A stretch of DNA of 64,000 bases from Paralithodes platypus (lineage: Eukaryota; Arthropoda; Malacostraca; Decapoda; Lithodidae): positions 21,143,838-21,207,837 of the forward strand of contig CM064538.1 in assembly GCA_032716605.1 (NCBI GenBank). Reading direction: 5' to 3'. The stretch's first letter is position 1, and every line of letters starts with the position of its first letter. The position numbers and the translations under genes are program-made. The notes beneath the pieces are model-generated. The model had not been told where the DNA came from. It saw only the letters and a list, made by a program, of their open reading frames with translations, and ran no database searches. Shown in pieces: positions 10,150 through 20,296 of this stretch.

Positions 10150-10670
10150 CTCCCCCCCCCCCCCTTCCTCCCAACCCTGCCCTCCACATCCCTCCCACAT
10201 CACCCCCCCACCCATTAACCCCCTTCCACATCCCTCCCATCCCCACCCCCACACGTTAACCCCCCTTCCACATCCCTCCCATCCCCACCCCCACACGTTA
10301 ACCCCCTTCCACATCCCTCCCATCCCCACCCCCACACATTAACCTCCTTCCACATCCCTCCCATCCCCACCCCCACACGTTAACCCCCTTCCACATCCCT
10401 CCCATCCCCACCCCCACACGTTAACCCCCTTCCACATCCCTCCCATCCCCACCCCCACACATTAACCCCCTTCCACCACCCCCCCCTCCCCCCCCCCCCA
10501 CGCTACCCCCCCTCCCCCACCCTCCCCCCCCCACCCCCACACGTTAACCCCCTTCCACATCCCTCCCATCCCCACCCCCTCACATTAACACCCTTCCACA
10601 TCCCTCCCCTCCCCACCCCCACACGTTAACCCCCTTCCACATCCCTCCCATCCCCACCCCCACACGTTAA
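10150..10670 (-). repeat. 41/42-bp C-rich minisatellite, tandem G-quadruplex motifs
   Basis: About eleven units of about 41 bases, each built as CGTTAACCCCCTTCCACATC followed by CCTCCCATCCCCACCCCCAC. On the minus strand each unit carries four G-runs (GGGGG T GGGG AT GGG A GGG), a strong quadruplex pattern. The middle (about 10470-10540) is degenerate C-rich sequence. TTAACCCCCTTC inside each unit resembles a TM-C end (TTAACCCCTTC). Confidence 0.92.
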
Positions 10671-10718
10671 CAGAAACGTAATAATAATGTAATTTTCTGA
10701 TTCATAAATGGTATGTTG

Positions 10719-10965
10719 AATTGGGGTTTAAGTATTTATAAATGTACTACGACCGTATTTTACTGATAATTGGGGTTTAAGTATTTATAAATGTACTACG
10801 ACCGTATTTTACTGATAATTGGGGTTTAAGTATTTATAAATGTAATACGACCGTATTTTGCTGATAATTGGGGTTTAAGTATTTATAAATGTACTACGAC
10901 CGTATTTTACTGATAATTGGGGTTTAAGTATTTATAAATGTACTACGACCGTATTTTACTGATAA
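10719..10965. repeat. 49-bp minisatellite, five units
   Basis: Five near-identical copies of a 49-base unit beginning AATTGGGGTTTAAGTATT and ending CCGTATTTTACTGAT. One unit has TAATACG for TACTACG and TTGCTG for TTACTG. Confidence 0.95.
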
Positions 10966-11076
10966 TTCTGTTAAATATTGATGTCTACAGCTCCAACTTC
11001 CTTATAGCCTGGAACTCGCAAGTGGTCAATAGTAGTCGTCTAATTTATACCGTTGTTTATGAGGGTTTAGAACTCT

Positions 11077-11452
11077 TTAAGGGACGATGGTCGTTTTTCT
11101 GGTCCCCTTTCTCCCTAGTTTTTGTCCCATTAGTTTTTAGATTTTTAGACGTTTGGCCCATTTGTTTGGCGATTTTAAGATCTTTCGTCCAATTTCGTTA
11201 TAAATGTTAAGACCTATCTTGCCATTTAGATGTCGATTTTTTCCTGGCGAGCGATAGCGAGCCTGTAATTGTAAGAGGAACCGGCCTTCGGCCAGGACAT
11301 TTTTCTAACGAAAAATTTACAAATTTATCTTGGGGGGGGGGGGGGGGGATCTAGGGGATGTTTTTCTAAGTTTGAGGGATGTCTAGCCAGGAAACTAAGA
11401 ATTTATGAATGAATGAATTTATTGGCCAAAAAAGCAGCCAGTGTCCCCTTAA
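11077..11452 (+). mobile_element. TM-A MITE, complete
   Basis: TTAAGGGACGATGG at the left and GTCCCCTTAA at the right. The core is intact (CTGGCGAGCGATAGCGAGCC), as is the hairpin CCGGCC-TTC-GGCC, with a G-homopolymer in place of the usual GAAAGGGGGTCT. 376 bp, non-coding. Confidence 0.92.
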
Positions 11453-11461
11453 AATGAGATA

Positions 11462-11600
11462 TTTGACGTGTTATGCCACTGTGTCATTATAGCCACTGAC
11501 TGTTCTGGATAACATATGGTGCACACTTGTTATGCCACTGTGGCATTATAGCCACTGACTGTTCTGGATAACATATGGTGTACACTTTAGTAATGTCAAC
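11462..11600. repeat. 64-bp tandem duplication
   Basis: TTATGCCACTGTGTCATTAT ... AACATATGGTGCACACT is repeated once with few changes. Confidence 0.9.
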
Positions 11601-11720
11601 ATGTTATTTATGCTATTAGGCTAACATATCCTTCACGTGAGCTATTGTACACTTAGTATAACGATGTATTTTGTAAGGACATAATTGCCTAAGCCTTTAG
11701 TGTGTATAACGTCTGGCATG

Positions 11721-11960
11721 TTTTTTTTTGTTTTTTTGTTTTTTTTCCTACGGTATGTGAGTGAGGGAGACAAAAGGCAGAACTGCCCGCAGCGAGTATC
11801 TCCCCCAGAATGGACAGGGCCAAAATCAAAGGACGTTCGAGCCAAAATGCCTGGACACACAGAGTTTGAAGCAATTTAAGTCATAGGAGGAGGGAAAAAC
11901 TGATTCTGGGAGAGAGTTCCAGAGCTCAGCTGTTGAATAGAAGACAGACTGAGTAACGTG
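11721..11960 (-). mobile_element. L-3 LINE 3' end fragment with poly-A
   Basis: On the minus strand it matches the 3' end of the L-3 element at 3293-4790: the coding end, then TGTGTGTCCAGGCATTTTGG, then GGCAGTTCTGCCTTTTGTCT, then CCCTCACTCACA. It ends in a T-rich stretch on the plus strand (11721-11748), the complement of a poly-A tail. It is a severely 5'-truncated insertion. Confidence 0.87.
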
Positions 11961-12109
11961 TCATGTATGTATGTATATACTCTGGCACCTTTCACAGTTT
12001 TCCTTTTTTATTTTTTTACATCTGGTGCAAATAATAAATACACCAAATGATATATATCTAAAGAAACTATAAAGACATCCGATATAGATTGAATATAATA
12101 ATATTTAAT

Positions 12110-12445
12110 TTAAGGGGGTACCCTGCTTTTTTCTCCTTTTCTCTCTTTCTATGGCTTGTATCCATTCGGCTCCATTCAGCCTACTGTTTTATATAAGACG
12201 TTTATCCTCATACAGGTGTCAATTTCTTCCTGGTGAGCGACAGCGACCCAGCATTGTATGGAGACATCCGGCTTCGCCGGAGACATTTTTTCCATCAAAA
12301 AATGTACAAACTTAGCCTGCTGTCAATTTTTTTTTTAAAGAATATGCTGGCTCGTGGGGAAAACTCAACACCTGGATGTGGATAAACGTCTTAAAACAGT
12401 AAGCTTAATGGGGCCAAATGGATACAACCCAGAGAGAGAGCCTGC
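12110..12445 (+). mobile_element. TM-B foldback MITE, right end lost
   Basis: Starts TTAAGGGGGTACCCTGC and carries TTGTATCCATTCGGC, CTGGTGAGCGACAGCGACCC, the hairpin TCCGGC-TTC-GCCGGA, AAAAAATGTACAAA and the inverted arm up to GGATACAACCCAGAGAGAG. The terminal GCAGGTGACCCCCTTAA is absent. About 45 bases later the 25-bp minisatellite starts. Confidence 0.87.
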
Positions 12446-12487
12446 ACAAAGTATGATGCGGTGCAATAATAATGATATGTTTTAATA

Positions 12488-12788
12488 GAACTGCAGGGCT
12501 GCAGTACATAATGAACTGCAAGGCTGCAGTACATAATGAACTGCAAGGCTGCAGTACATAATGAACTGCAAGGCTGCAGTACATAATGAACTGCAAGGCT
12601 GCAGTACATAATGAACTGCAAGGCTGCAGTACATAATGAACTGCAAGGCTGCAGTACATAATGAACTGCAAGGCTGCAGTACATAATGAACTGCAAGGCT
12701 GCAGTACATAATGAACTGCAAGGCTGCAGTACATAATGAACTGCAAGGCTGCAGTACATAATGAACTGCAAGGCTGCAGTACATAATG
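12488..12788. repeat. 25-bp minisatellite, about 12 units
   Basis: Unit AAGGCTGCAGTACATAATG followed by AACTGC, essentially identical across the array. CTGCA/TGCAG can pair within the unit. Open frames through it are repeat artefacts. Confidence 0.97.
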
Positions 12789-12977
12789 TCTTAGGAGAAC
12801 CTGCTTAGACACTTTTAGGAAGGGACTGGGGTTCTCGAAAAGGGGCTCCAGTCCTGACGCTATTCGTGACTTACAGTGTGCTGGCTTAATAATCCAGAAG
12901 TGTTGATTGCCTCTGAAGTCCTAACTAACTAATGCTTTTGCCTTTCACCAAATGAAGCCAATACCTATACATAACAT

Positions 12978-13036
12978 AATTATCATCATCATCATCATCA
13001 TAATCATCATCATTATCATAATCATCATCATCATCA
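12978..13036. repeat. (ATC)n microsatellite
   Basis: ATC trinucleotide repeats with TAATC interruptions. Confidence 0.95.
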
Positions 13037-13361
13037 GTCCTATGCCAGACAAAGCCGCTCCCAAACGTTTCCACTTGAAGGGGGAGGTACTCGCTTTATT
13101 TTGGACCCCCTTCTCCCTCATGCTTAGACCCATTAGTTTTGTGATTTTAAATCGTGCGTTCACTAGTTTGGCGATTTTGAGACATTTCGCCCCAATACTT
13201 TTTGTCAATATTTAGACCTTTCATGCCGTTTATGTGTCGATTCTTTTCCTGGCGAGCGATAGCGAGCCTGTCATTTTTGAAGCAACCGGCCTTTGGCCGG
13301 GACATTTTTCTACCGCAAAATGTACAAATGTATCTTGAGAGAGGGTCTAGGGGGTGTTTTT

Positions 13362-13667
13362 TTAAGGGGGATGACCTGTTTTTTTTTTCTCCTTTTCTCT
13401 CTTTCTCTGGCTTGTAGCCATTCGGCCCAATTCAGCCAACTATTTTAAGACGTTTATCCCCATCTAGGTGTCAATTTCTTCCTGGCGAGCGATAGCGAGC
13501 CAGCATTATATGAAGAAATCCGGCTTCGCCGGAGACAAATGTACAAAGTAAAAAATGTACACCTGGATGGGGATAAACGTCTTAAAACAGTAGGCTGAAT
13601 GGGGCCGAATGGATACAAGCCAAAGAAAGAGAGAAAAGGAGTACAAAAAGCAGGTCACCCCCCTTAA
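13362..13667 (+). mobile_element. TM-B MITE nested in TM-A
   Basis: TTAAGGGGGATGACCTG at the left and CAGGTCACCCCCCTTAA at the right. The core (CTGGCGAGCGATAGCGAGCC) and TCCGGC-TTC-GCCGGA hairpin are present, but part of the right inverted arm is deleted. The host site is the internal TTAA of TM-A, and TTAA is present on both sides. Confidence 0.9.
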
Positions 13668-13812
13668 GCAGGTCACCCCCCTTAAGCAGGTCACCCCCCT
13701 TAAGCAGGTCACCCCCCTTAAGCAGGTCACCCCCCCTTAAGCAGGTCACCCCCCTTAAGCAGGTCACCCCCCTTAAGCAGGTCACCCCCCTTAAGCAGGT
13801 CACCCCCCTTAA
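13650..13812. repeat. 18-bp minisatellite made of TM-B ends
   Basis: Nine copies of the TM-B right terminus (AAGCAGGTCACCCCCCTT) in direct tandem, beginning with the element's own end and finishing at the host TTAA. One copy has an extra C. Confidence 0.95.
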
Positions 13813-13889
13813 GCTTGATGGAGGTCTAATGAGGAAACTTAAATAAATAAATTAATAAGTAACCCCCAAAACAAGCACTAGCCCCTTAA

Positions 13890-14043
13890 TCGGTCATATG
13901 TTAGCCTGTTCCATCTCACCCCTGCAAACTTTCCGCTCTCTGTCTATCCCTTCCTCTACCTCCATCTCTCGGTTCTTGTTCTCTTGTTCTGTTGTTCTCT
14001 GGCACAGTTTACTACTACATCACATATTGATATCATTCCTGTA
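13890..14043. other. Spacer, no feature recognised
   Basis: Pyrimidine-rich unique sequence. Confidence 0.35.
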
Positions 14044-14254
14044 CAGTCGCGCTAATAAGTGATGTCTCGGCACCAAGTATGTTTTGATCAATCATTGGTA
14101 TCAGCAGTATCTAAGCTTCATTTCTTCATATTGAGTGCAATATACAAACATGTTCCTACACTTACCTATCGTATTCAACATCTGACAGACATTAATACAA
14201 CACAGAGCAAGCCAAACGTAATGACAGCTGGGACATGACTTATTAGCGGGACCG
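14044..14254 (+). mobile_element. MM-D mariner-like MITE, full length
   Basis: Begins CAGTCGCGCTAATAAGTG after TA and ends CTTATTAGCGGGACCG before TA, giving terminal inverted repeats of about 25 bases. It is exactly 211 bases between the TA dinucleotides, as are the copies at 37863-38073 and 38813-39023. TA duplication and a CAGT start are typical of Tc1/mariner elements. It has no transposase. Confidence 0.88.
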
Positions 14255-14495
14255 TACCAAAGCAGTTTACTTTGAAGGTATTATCCAAGGAAATATTGTC
14301 GCAAAAATTATATACTTGCTATTTCACTCTAATTGTTAAGCAAACGAACGGCATTCCTATATATTTTATTTCGAACATTGCATAGTTTACTTAGAATTAT
14401 AATTACCTAACAAACTATTATGTCTAACCAGCTCTATAATAATGTCACCAACAATACACACACAAATGGAAATTATATATTGTTTTAAATTTTGC
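14255..14495. other. AT-rich spacer, no feature recognised
   Basis: No repeat or reading frame is recognised. Confidence 0.35.
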
Positions 14496-14878
14496 TTAAG
14501 GGGGGTGACCTGCTTTTTGTTATTTCTGTCCTTTTCTCTCTTTCTCTGGCTTGTATCCATTCGGCCCCCTTCAGCCAACTATTTTAAGACGTTCATCCCC
14601 ATCTAGGTGTTCATTTCTTCCTGGCGAGCGATAGCGAGCCAGCTTTATATGAAGAAATCCGGCTTCGCCGGAGACATTTTTCTATCGAAAAATGTACAAA
14701 TTTAACCTGCTGTCAAAAACTTTTAAAATATATGCTGGCTCGCTACCGCTCACAAGTAAAACAAAATGACACCTGGATGGGGATAAACGTCATAAAACAG
14801 TAGGCTGAATGGGGCCGAATGTATACAAGCCAGAGAAAGAAAGAAAAGGAGAGAAACAAAGCAGGTGACCCTTTTTAA
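14496..14878 (+). mobile_element. TM-B foldback MITE, complete
   Basis: TTAAGGGGGGTGACCTGC and GCAGGTGACCCTTTTTAA ends, long inverted arms (GGCTTGTATCCATTCGGCCC and complement), core GCGAGCGATAGCGAGC and the TCCGGC-TTC-GCCGGA hairpin. 383 bp. Its right TTAA is shared with a TM-C. Confidence 0.92.
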
Positions 14879-15085
14879 CCCATTCAGTACGAGGGACCTT
14901 TTTTTCATCATATTTTGGCAACTATTAGATGATTTGAATAAGCTTAGGAAGGACCCATAGCAAAATTAAGGCTTCATACTATCTCAACCAACCCTTTTAA
15001 CTACCACAGATCCTTTCCAAGCTGCATAGTATTGTCTGAATATTGCTAGAATATAACATAACACACGTCGCTGGTAACACAACAG
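14875..15085 (-). mobile_element. TM-C MITE, diverged
   Basis: Starts TTAACCCATTCAGTACGAGG and carries the minus-oriented landmarks ACTATTAGATGATTTG, CTTTTAACTACCACAGATCC and ATTGTCTGAATATTGCTAGAAT. It ends near ACACGTCGCTGGTAACAC without a clear TTAA. Confidence 0.75.
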
Positions 15086-15182
15086 CAACAAACACGACAT
15101 CAGGAGCTATCCATTAAAGGATTCAATGTCTATAAATCCACGAGCAGTTACGAGCAAACGAACCCTTTCACGCTACACACAA

Positions 15183-15185
<3 letters not shown>

Positions 15186-15234
<49 letters not shown>

Positions 15235-15437
15235 GTGTATCAATGTAATTCACTCTCTCCTTATATATTCTCTCTTCTACCTCCTCTACTCATTCTCTCC
15301 TCTCTTCTCCTTCTTACTCTCCTTCTACTCCTCTCACACTCTCTCTCTCTCGCATGCAAACACACTTTCTCTCTTTCTTCTGTTCTTTCATCTCGCTGTT
15401 TTTCCTTTATTCCTTTCTTACATTCTTCCTTCCATTG

Positions 15438-15486
<49 letters not shown>

Positions 15487-15850
15487 TCTCTCTCGCATGC
15501 AAACACACTTTCTCTCTTTCTTCTGTTCTTTCATCTCGCTGTTTTTCCTTTATTCCTTTCTTCATTAATTCCTTAAATTGTATCTAGCCTCTCTCTTCTT
15601 TATCCTATCTATCTAATCTCTACTCAGCTCTAAATACTCTCTCTTCTACTATAGTCTCTATCCTGGACTTCCTTCTCTCTCTCTTCTCTACTCTCCTCTC
15701 TCATCCTGTACTCCGCCTTCTTCGCCTCTCTCTCTCTACTCTATACTCTACTCTCTACTCTCTCTCTACGTCTCTCTCTCTCCTCCTCTCTCTCTCTAGC
15801 TATCTCTCTATCTCTACTTGCTCTCTACTCTCTCTCCTCAAACGTTTCTC
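15186..15850 (+). repeat. Polypyrimidine (TC)n region with 145-bp duplication
   Basis: Long TC repeats alternate with pyrimidine-rich sequence. A segment including CGCATGCAAACACACTTTC and CATCTCGCTGTTTTTCC occurs twice, at about 15336-15420 and 15481-15562. From 15590 the TC sequence becomes irregular. No genes. Confidence 0.9.
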
Positions 15851-15959
15851 GCTCTCAATCACAACAAAGTGGATCCATAAAACAAGCGCGCGGGCAGCCT
15901 AACAGCACGCTTTCCTCAAACCTCCTAAACTAAGTCTAATTATATGTCTTTAGCCGAGG

Positions 15960-16425
15960 GCGAGGGCCAGAGGGTCGTTCGTTCTTCTTATTCTTATTTC
16001 TGGACACCCTTCTCCCTCATGCCTTAGCCCCATTAGTTTGAGGTGGAGATTTTATCTATGCACGTTCTTTCCATTTAGTTTTTGGCCCGATTAATTAGGA
16101 CCTTTCATCCCATTCCTTGTCGATAGTAGGACCTTTCGTGCCACCCCATTCCTTTGATCAATACGTAGGCGGTCGGACCCTTTCGATGCCATTTTTAGCG
16201 TGTTTGGATGCTAGCTTGTCTTGGGTGCGATAGAAAGCCTGAACATTTAGAAGGCCAGTTCACGTTTAAAACATGTACACATTTATCTCGAACACGGGGT
16301 CCTCAAGCCGAGTAAGGAAGTGATTCTTAACCTTGATGAGCAGGTCTAGCGAGGAAACCCAAAACTATTATAAAAAATGAATATCTATGGCAGCTAGGAC
16401 AAGGAAAACAACCATCCCCCCTTAA
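15960..16425 (+). mobile_element. TM-A MITE, strongly degenerate
   Basis: Recognisable segments include CTTCTCCCTCATGCCTTAGC, GCCCCATTAGTTTGAGG, CCTTTCGTGCCA and a right end ACCATCCCCCCTTAA, but with many small insertions. It is about 100 bases longer than normal. Its TTAA (16422-16425) is shared with TM-C. Confidence 0.7.
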
Positions 16426-16735
16426 CCCCTTCACCACATATGACATGAAGGAATTGTCATCATCATATTCTCGCCGTTCTCCCTCTTTGTTACCATTAGA
16501 CGAATCTGTCGTTAGTATATACTAGGATACCTATACGAATCTAAGCCTCTAAGATCAATGGGTAAAATACGATCTCAGCGTCAATAATAAACCCTCTTTG
16601 TAACATAAGGGTCCTCCTTCTTACTGCCATAAACTCATGTCATAAAATCTATCTAATAATAGCCAGAATCAAAGCTCCCTAAAATTGCGCACTAGCGTCA
16701 TCATGATTGCTGATTTGCAGTGAGGGCGGGGTTAA
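16422..16735. mobile_element. TM-C MITE, diverged and lengthened
   Basis: TTAACCCCTTCACCACATATG at the left and GGCGGGGTTAA at the right, with ACCATTAGACGAATCTG and TAATAGCCAGAATC landmarks inside. It is about 100 bases longer than canonical owing to internal duplication or insertion. Confidence 0.7.
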
Positions 16736-16799
16736 GCCGACTGGTGTTTTTATGTCTATTTTTTAAAGCCGCGGTTATATTTATAGGTAAAGCGATATT

Positions 16800-17110
16800 A
16801 CTTACTTTCACCCTTCCTTTCTTCCTTCCTTCCTTTCTTCCTCCCTCCCTCCCTCCCTTCCTTCTTTCCTTCTTCCCTTCCTCCCTCCCTTCCTTCCTTC
16901 CTTCCTTCCTTCCTTCCTCCTTCCTTCTTTCTTTCTTTCTCCTTCTGCTTCCCTCCTTTTTCCTTCATTCCTTCATTCCTTCTCCCTATCCCTCCTCCCC
17001 TCCTTCTTCCTTCCTTCATTCCCTCCGCCCTCTTTCCTTCTTCCCTTCCTTCCTTCCCTCCCTCCCTCCCTCCCTTCCTGCCTTCCTTCCTTCTTTCCTT
17101 CCTTCTCTAT
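16800..17110 (+). repeat. Polypyrimidine (CCTT)n-type tract
   Basis: About 300 bases almost entirely C and T, mostly TTCC/CTTT variants. The proline/serine/phenylalanine-rich frame through it is not a gene. Confidence 0.93.
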
Positions 17111-17175
17111 CCTTTATCTTTCACATCAACGTCACCTCAGGTCTCTTTATATCTGCCAGACTTTCATCCCCATCA

Positions 17176-17480
17176 GCACGCACACACACACACACTGACA
17201 CTGACACACATTAAAAACACACATACACCAACGTGAACATATACTGTATACACACAACACATATACACACACATATACACACACATAAACCTACACACAC
17301 ACACACACTTACGCCTACATAAAGTGCACACAATACCATACGCACATACATAATACTAACACGTAAGCACCCACACACACCCACACCCATACACAACCCC
17401 CCCCTAATACACACACACTCCCCCCCCACACACACACACCCTCCTACACACACACACACCCACCCACACCCACACCGTAT
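17176..17480. repeat. (AC)n-rich degenerate microsatellite
   Basis: CACA repeats with TACAC, CCCACACC and similar interruptions. Confidence 0.93.
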
Positions 17481-17532
17481 GAGACTCCACCGCCCATAAA
17501 CTTCACCTCCACTCTCCGCCCATCATTCCTCA

Positions 17533-17536
<4 letters not shown>

Positions 17537-17629
<93 letters not shown>

Positions 17630-17640
17630 CTCTCTCTCTC

Positions 17641-17702
<62 letters not shown>
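17537..17702. repeat. (TC)n microsatellite
   Basis: Over 80 TC units with one TATATC and two CTCC interruptions. Confidence 0.97.
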
Positions 17703-17704
<2 letters not shown>

Positions 17705-17779
17705 TTCACCTCCTGCTTTACTATCGTTTTCTTTACCTAGAAGTTAGTAGCTTGGCAATGTAGATATCCAAACTGCCCC

Positions 17780-18116
17780 TTAAGGGGACGGTGGTCATAT
17801 ATTTGGTCTATTCATTTATATATTCATATATTTTTTGAGTTTCCTCCCCAGACCTCCATTAGACATCCATTAGATCCCCTTTCAAGATAATTTTGTACAT
17901 TTTTCGGCAGGTCTTATAAAATGACAGGGTCACTATTGTTCGCCAGAAAAAAAGTCGACGCCTAAATAGCACGAAAGGTCCTAATATTGACGAAGAAATG
18001 AGGCGAAAGGTCTGAAAATCGCACAATTAGTGGGCCGAACATCATAAAATCGGAAAGCTAATGGGGCTAAACATGAAGAATAAGATTGGCCAGAAAAACG
18101 ACCCATCTTCCCTTAA
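17780..18116 (-). mobile_element. TM-A MITE, complete
   Basis: TTAAGGGGACGGTGG and CATCTTCCCTTAA ends. Minus-oriented core is reduced to TCACTATTGTTCGCCAG, and the CCGGC hairpin has been deleted (ATTTTTCGGCAGGTCTT). 337 bp. Confidence 0.88.
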
Positions 18117-18224
18117 GGACCAAGCGTCTATTGCAGTTTATAAGTCCTTTGTATTCTGTTTCCTTTGTATTCCTCCTCTGTAATATGGATGTGATAAAAA
18201 GGCACAGCTGTTATCCACTGTAAC

Positions 18225-18440
18225 CCCTTCACCACCATTATGTAAGGTTCGTCATTTTCTGGTTACCATTACACGATTTTTTTGACGACTCAAATAGTTA
18301 AATACGATATCACTAAACCCATTAGACGATTTTGTTCACGACTCAAATGGGTAAATACGATCTCACTAAACCCTCTCTTAACAACATAGGTCATTCCTAA
18401 ACTGCTTACAATTGTTTAATGTTAGCCAGAATCAAAGGTC
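18225..18440. mobile_element. TM-C MITE with internal duplication
   Basis: Left end TAACCCCTTCACCACCATT. A segment of about 58 bases containing ACGATTTT, GACTCAAAT and CACTAAACCC is present twice (about 18265-18322 and 18323-18380). The TTAGCCAGAATCAAAGG landmark follows. The right terminus is unclear. Confidence 0.72.
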
Positions 18441-18664
18441 AAAAGGTGCTGGAGGAGTTATTACACAAAAATCATGCTTTAATTTCGTTCTGGAAGGCAT
18501 AAACGACTGTATTAAAACACGATATATGCTTCCATACGTAATAGTCACTGTTTTATATAACTATATTAATAACCATAACTCAATCACGAGTCATAATTCT
18601 TTGATACAATATAATCTACCTGTATATTATTATTATTTCATTTTGTCGAACACAATACGTGTTT

Positions 18665-19095
18665 ATTAAGGGGGTCACCGTTTTTTTGTTTTTATCTTTC
18701 TCTCCTTTTCTCTCTTTCTCTGGCTTTTCCTCGCGTTCTTTCTCTTTCTCTCCCTCTCTCTTTGGTTTGTATCCATTCGCCCCATTCAGCCAACTGTTTT
18801 AAGACGTTTACCCCCATCCAGGTGTCGATTTCTTCCTGGCGAGCGATAGCGACCCAGCATTGTATGGAAAAATCCGGCTTCGCCGGAGAAATTTTTCTAT
18901 CGAAAAATGTACAAATTTAGCTTGCTGTCAAAACAAAGATATATATATGCTGGCTCGTTACCGCTCGCCAGGAAAATATAGATACCTAGATGGGAGTAAA
19001 CGTCTTAAAACAGTAGGCTGAATGGGGCCGAATGGATACAAGCCAAAGAGAGAGGGAGAGAAAGAGAAAAACCAAAACGAGGTGGGCCCCTTTAA
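18665..19095 (+). mobile_element. TM-B foldback MITE, complete
   Basis: TTAAGGGGGTCACCG start and GGTGGGCCCCTTTAA end. Both long arms, the core GCGAGCGATAGCGACC and hairpin TCCGGC-TTC-GCCGGA are visible. It is longer than average (431 bp) because of an extra TTCCTCGCGTTCTTTCTC-type insertion in the left arm. Confidence 0.9.
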
Positions 19096-19234
19096 TATTA
19101 CGTAACGTCCCTTTGTTGTGAGGAAGGTAATAACGCGTGTTTATCATTACTTCAATATAACACATGTATTATTACTGAGAGTTACGACTAAAACACCGGG
19201 CACCGATGTATGATGGGATATACAACGTAGTGTT

Positions 19235-19625
19235 TGTTTGGAAGGGAGCCCAGACGGTATTGTGCAGCATAATTTACTGGTTCGGCTCAATGGTTTAAGG
19301 AAGGGGTTTAGTTTGCTCTCTAAACCTCTATCAAACTTAAAAAAACACCCACAAGACTCCCCTTCAATATGAATTTGTACATTTTTCGGTAGAAAAGTGT
19401 CCCGGCCAAAGGCCGATTCCTCTTCAAATACAGGCTTGCTATCGCTCGCCAGGGAAAAAAATCGACACTTATATGGCACAAACGTTCTTAATATTGGCAA
19501 AGAAATGTGGCAAAAGGTCTGAAAACGCCAAACTAATGGGGCGATTATCTTGAAATCTCATAACTAATAAGGCTAAACATGAGGGAGGAGGAGGAGGACT
19601 CTACAAACCAACTGCCTCCCCTTAA
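19235..19625 (-). mobile_element. TM-A MITE, variant with extended end
   Basis: Right end ACTGCCTCCCCTTAA; minus-oriented core CTTGCTATCGCTCGCCAGGG and CCCGGCCAAAGGCCG. Beyond the usual left end it continues through AAACCTCTATCAAAC and GGCTCAATGGTTTAAGG to GAGCCCAGACGGTATTGTGC. The same extension occurs at the far end of the TM-A at 44814-45210, so this is a sub-family. Confidence 0.82.
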
Positions 19626-19972
19626 TATTACGTAAGGTCCCTTGCTGTGTTGATTGTGACTTCAATAAACACACATGTATCATTACTGTCAGTTACCACT
19701 AAAACACCGGGCACCAGAGTTTAACAGTGTACACAATGTATTTTGTTTTTGTTTTTATATTATTATTATTTATTTTTTATTCAAATGCAGTTGCGACCAA
19801 ATAATTCAGGTGGAATTGTGAAAGGCCACTAAAAATGAAAAATTATATCTCGTATATGAATTGACGCAATATATCATATTTTTGACCTTTGCCGCATTCA
19901 ATGGAATATTCACTAGATTAAAGAGCACTGTTCCGTTCATGTATATTAATAATAAAATATCTCTCTCTCTCT

Positions 19973-20008
<36 letters not shown>

Positions 20009-20202
20009 GTAAAGCCAGGTAATAAATTTTCTTTAATACATACGAGGTTGAAAGAAATGGCAATTTCTGCGTTGGAAATTTTATTATTCAAAGTTTCCAG
20101 GTCTCTGATGAGTTTTCGCTGGGTGGCAGGAAGTAGATGAAGGAGATGAGCAAAATTCATGGTGGTACAGGGTTACATTAAAGTACATGAAGATACAGGA
20201 TA

Positions 20203-20240
20203 TACGACGCGTTTCACTGGACAACCAACATTATCAAGTA
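20203..20240 (-). ncRNA. Hammerhead-ribozyme-like motif, left copy
   Basis: Read on the minus strand: TAC, core-like TTGATAA, a helix-II-like hairpin (TTGG and CCAG), GAAA, CGC, then GTC followed by GTA, which pairs with the first TAC. A canonical hammerhead has CTGATGA. C3 and G8, which pair with each other, read T and A here, which would be compensatory. Hammerheads are reported from Penelope-like terminal repeats. One extra base sits near helix II, so activity is doubtful. Confidence 0.5.
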
Positions 20241-20277
20241 AGGAAGGAATGATATAAAAGGTAAACAGGAAGGGTAA

Positions 20278-20296
20278 CATGAAGCGTCGCTTCATG
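20278..20296. repeat. Perfect 19-base palindrome at inversion junction
   Basis: CATGAAGCG, a central T, then CGCTTCATG. It sits where the inverted 3' copy meets the sense ORF, consistent with a fold-back event during cDNA synthesis. Confidence 0.85.

Larger units (their letters stand above)
13075..13889 (+). mobile_element. TM-A MITE interrupted by TM-B
   Basis: Left part 13075-13361 (TTGAAGGGGGAGGTACTCGC through the intact GCGAGCGATAGCGAGC core, CCGGCC-TTT-GGCCGG, and GGGTGTTTTT). Right part from about 13809 (TTAAGCTTGATGGAGGTCTA to AGCACTAGCCCCTTAA). TM-A normally reads TTTTTAAGCTTGATGG here, so a TM-B entered at this internal TTAA. Confidence 0.9.

Noticed and set aside
12391..12812. Minus-strand frames of 100-135 residues (YCSLAVHYVLQPCSS repeats)
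   Set aside because: They are readings of the 25-bp minisatellite; all three frames stay open because the unit is short and stop-free.
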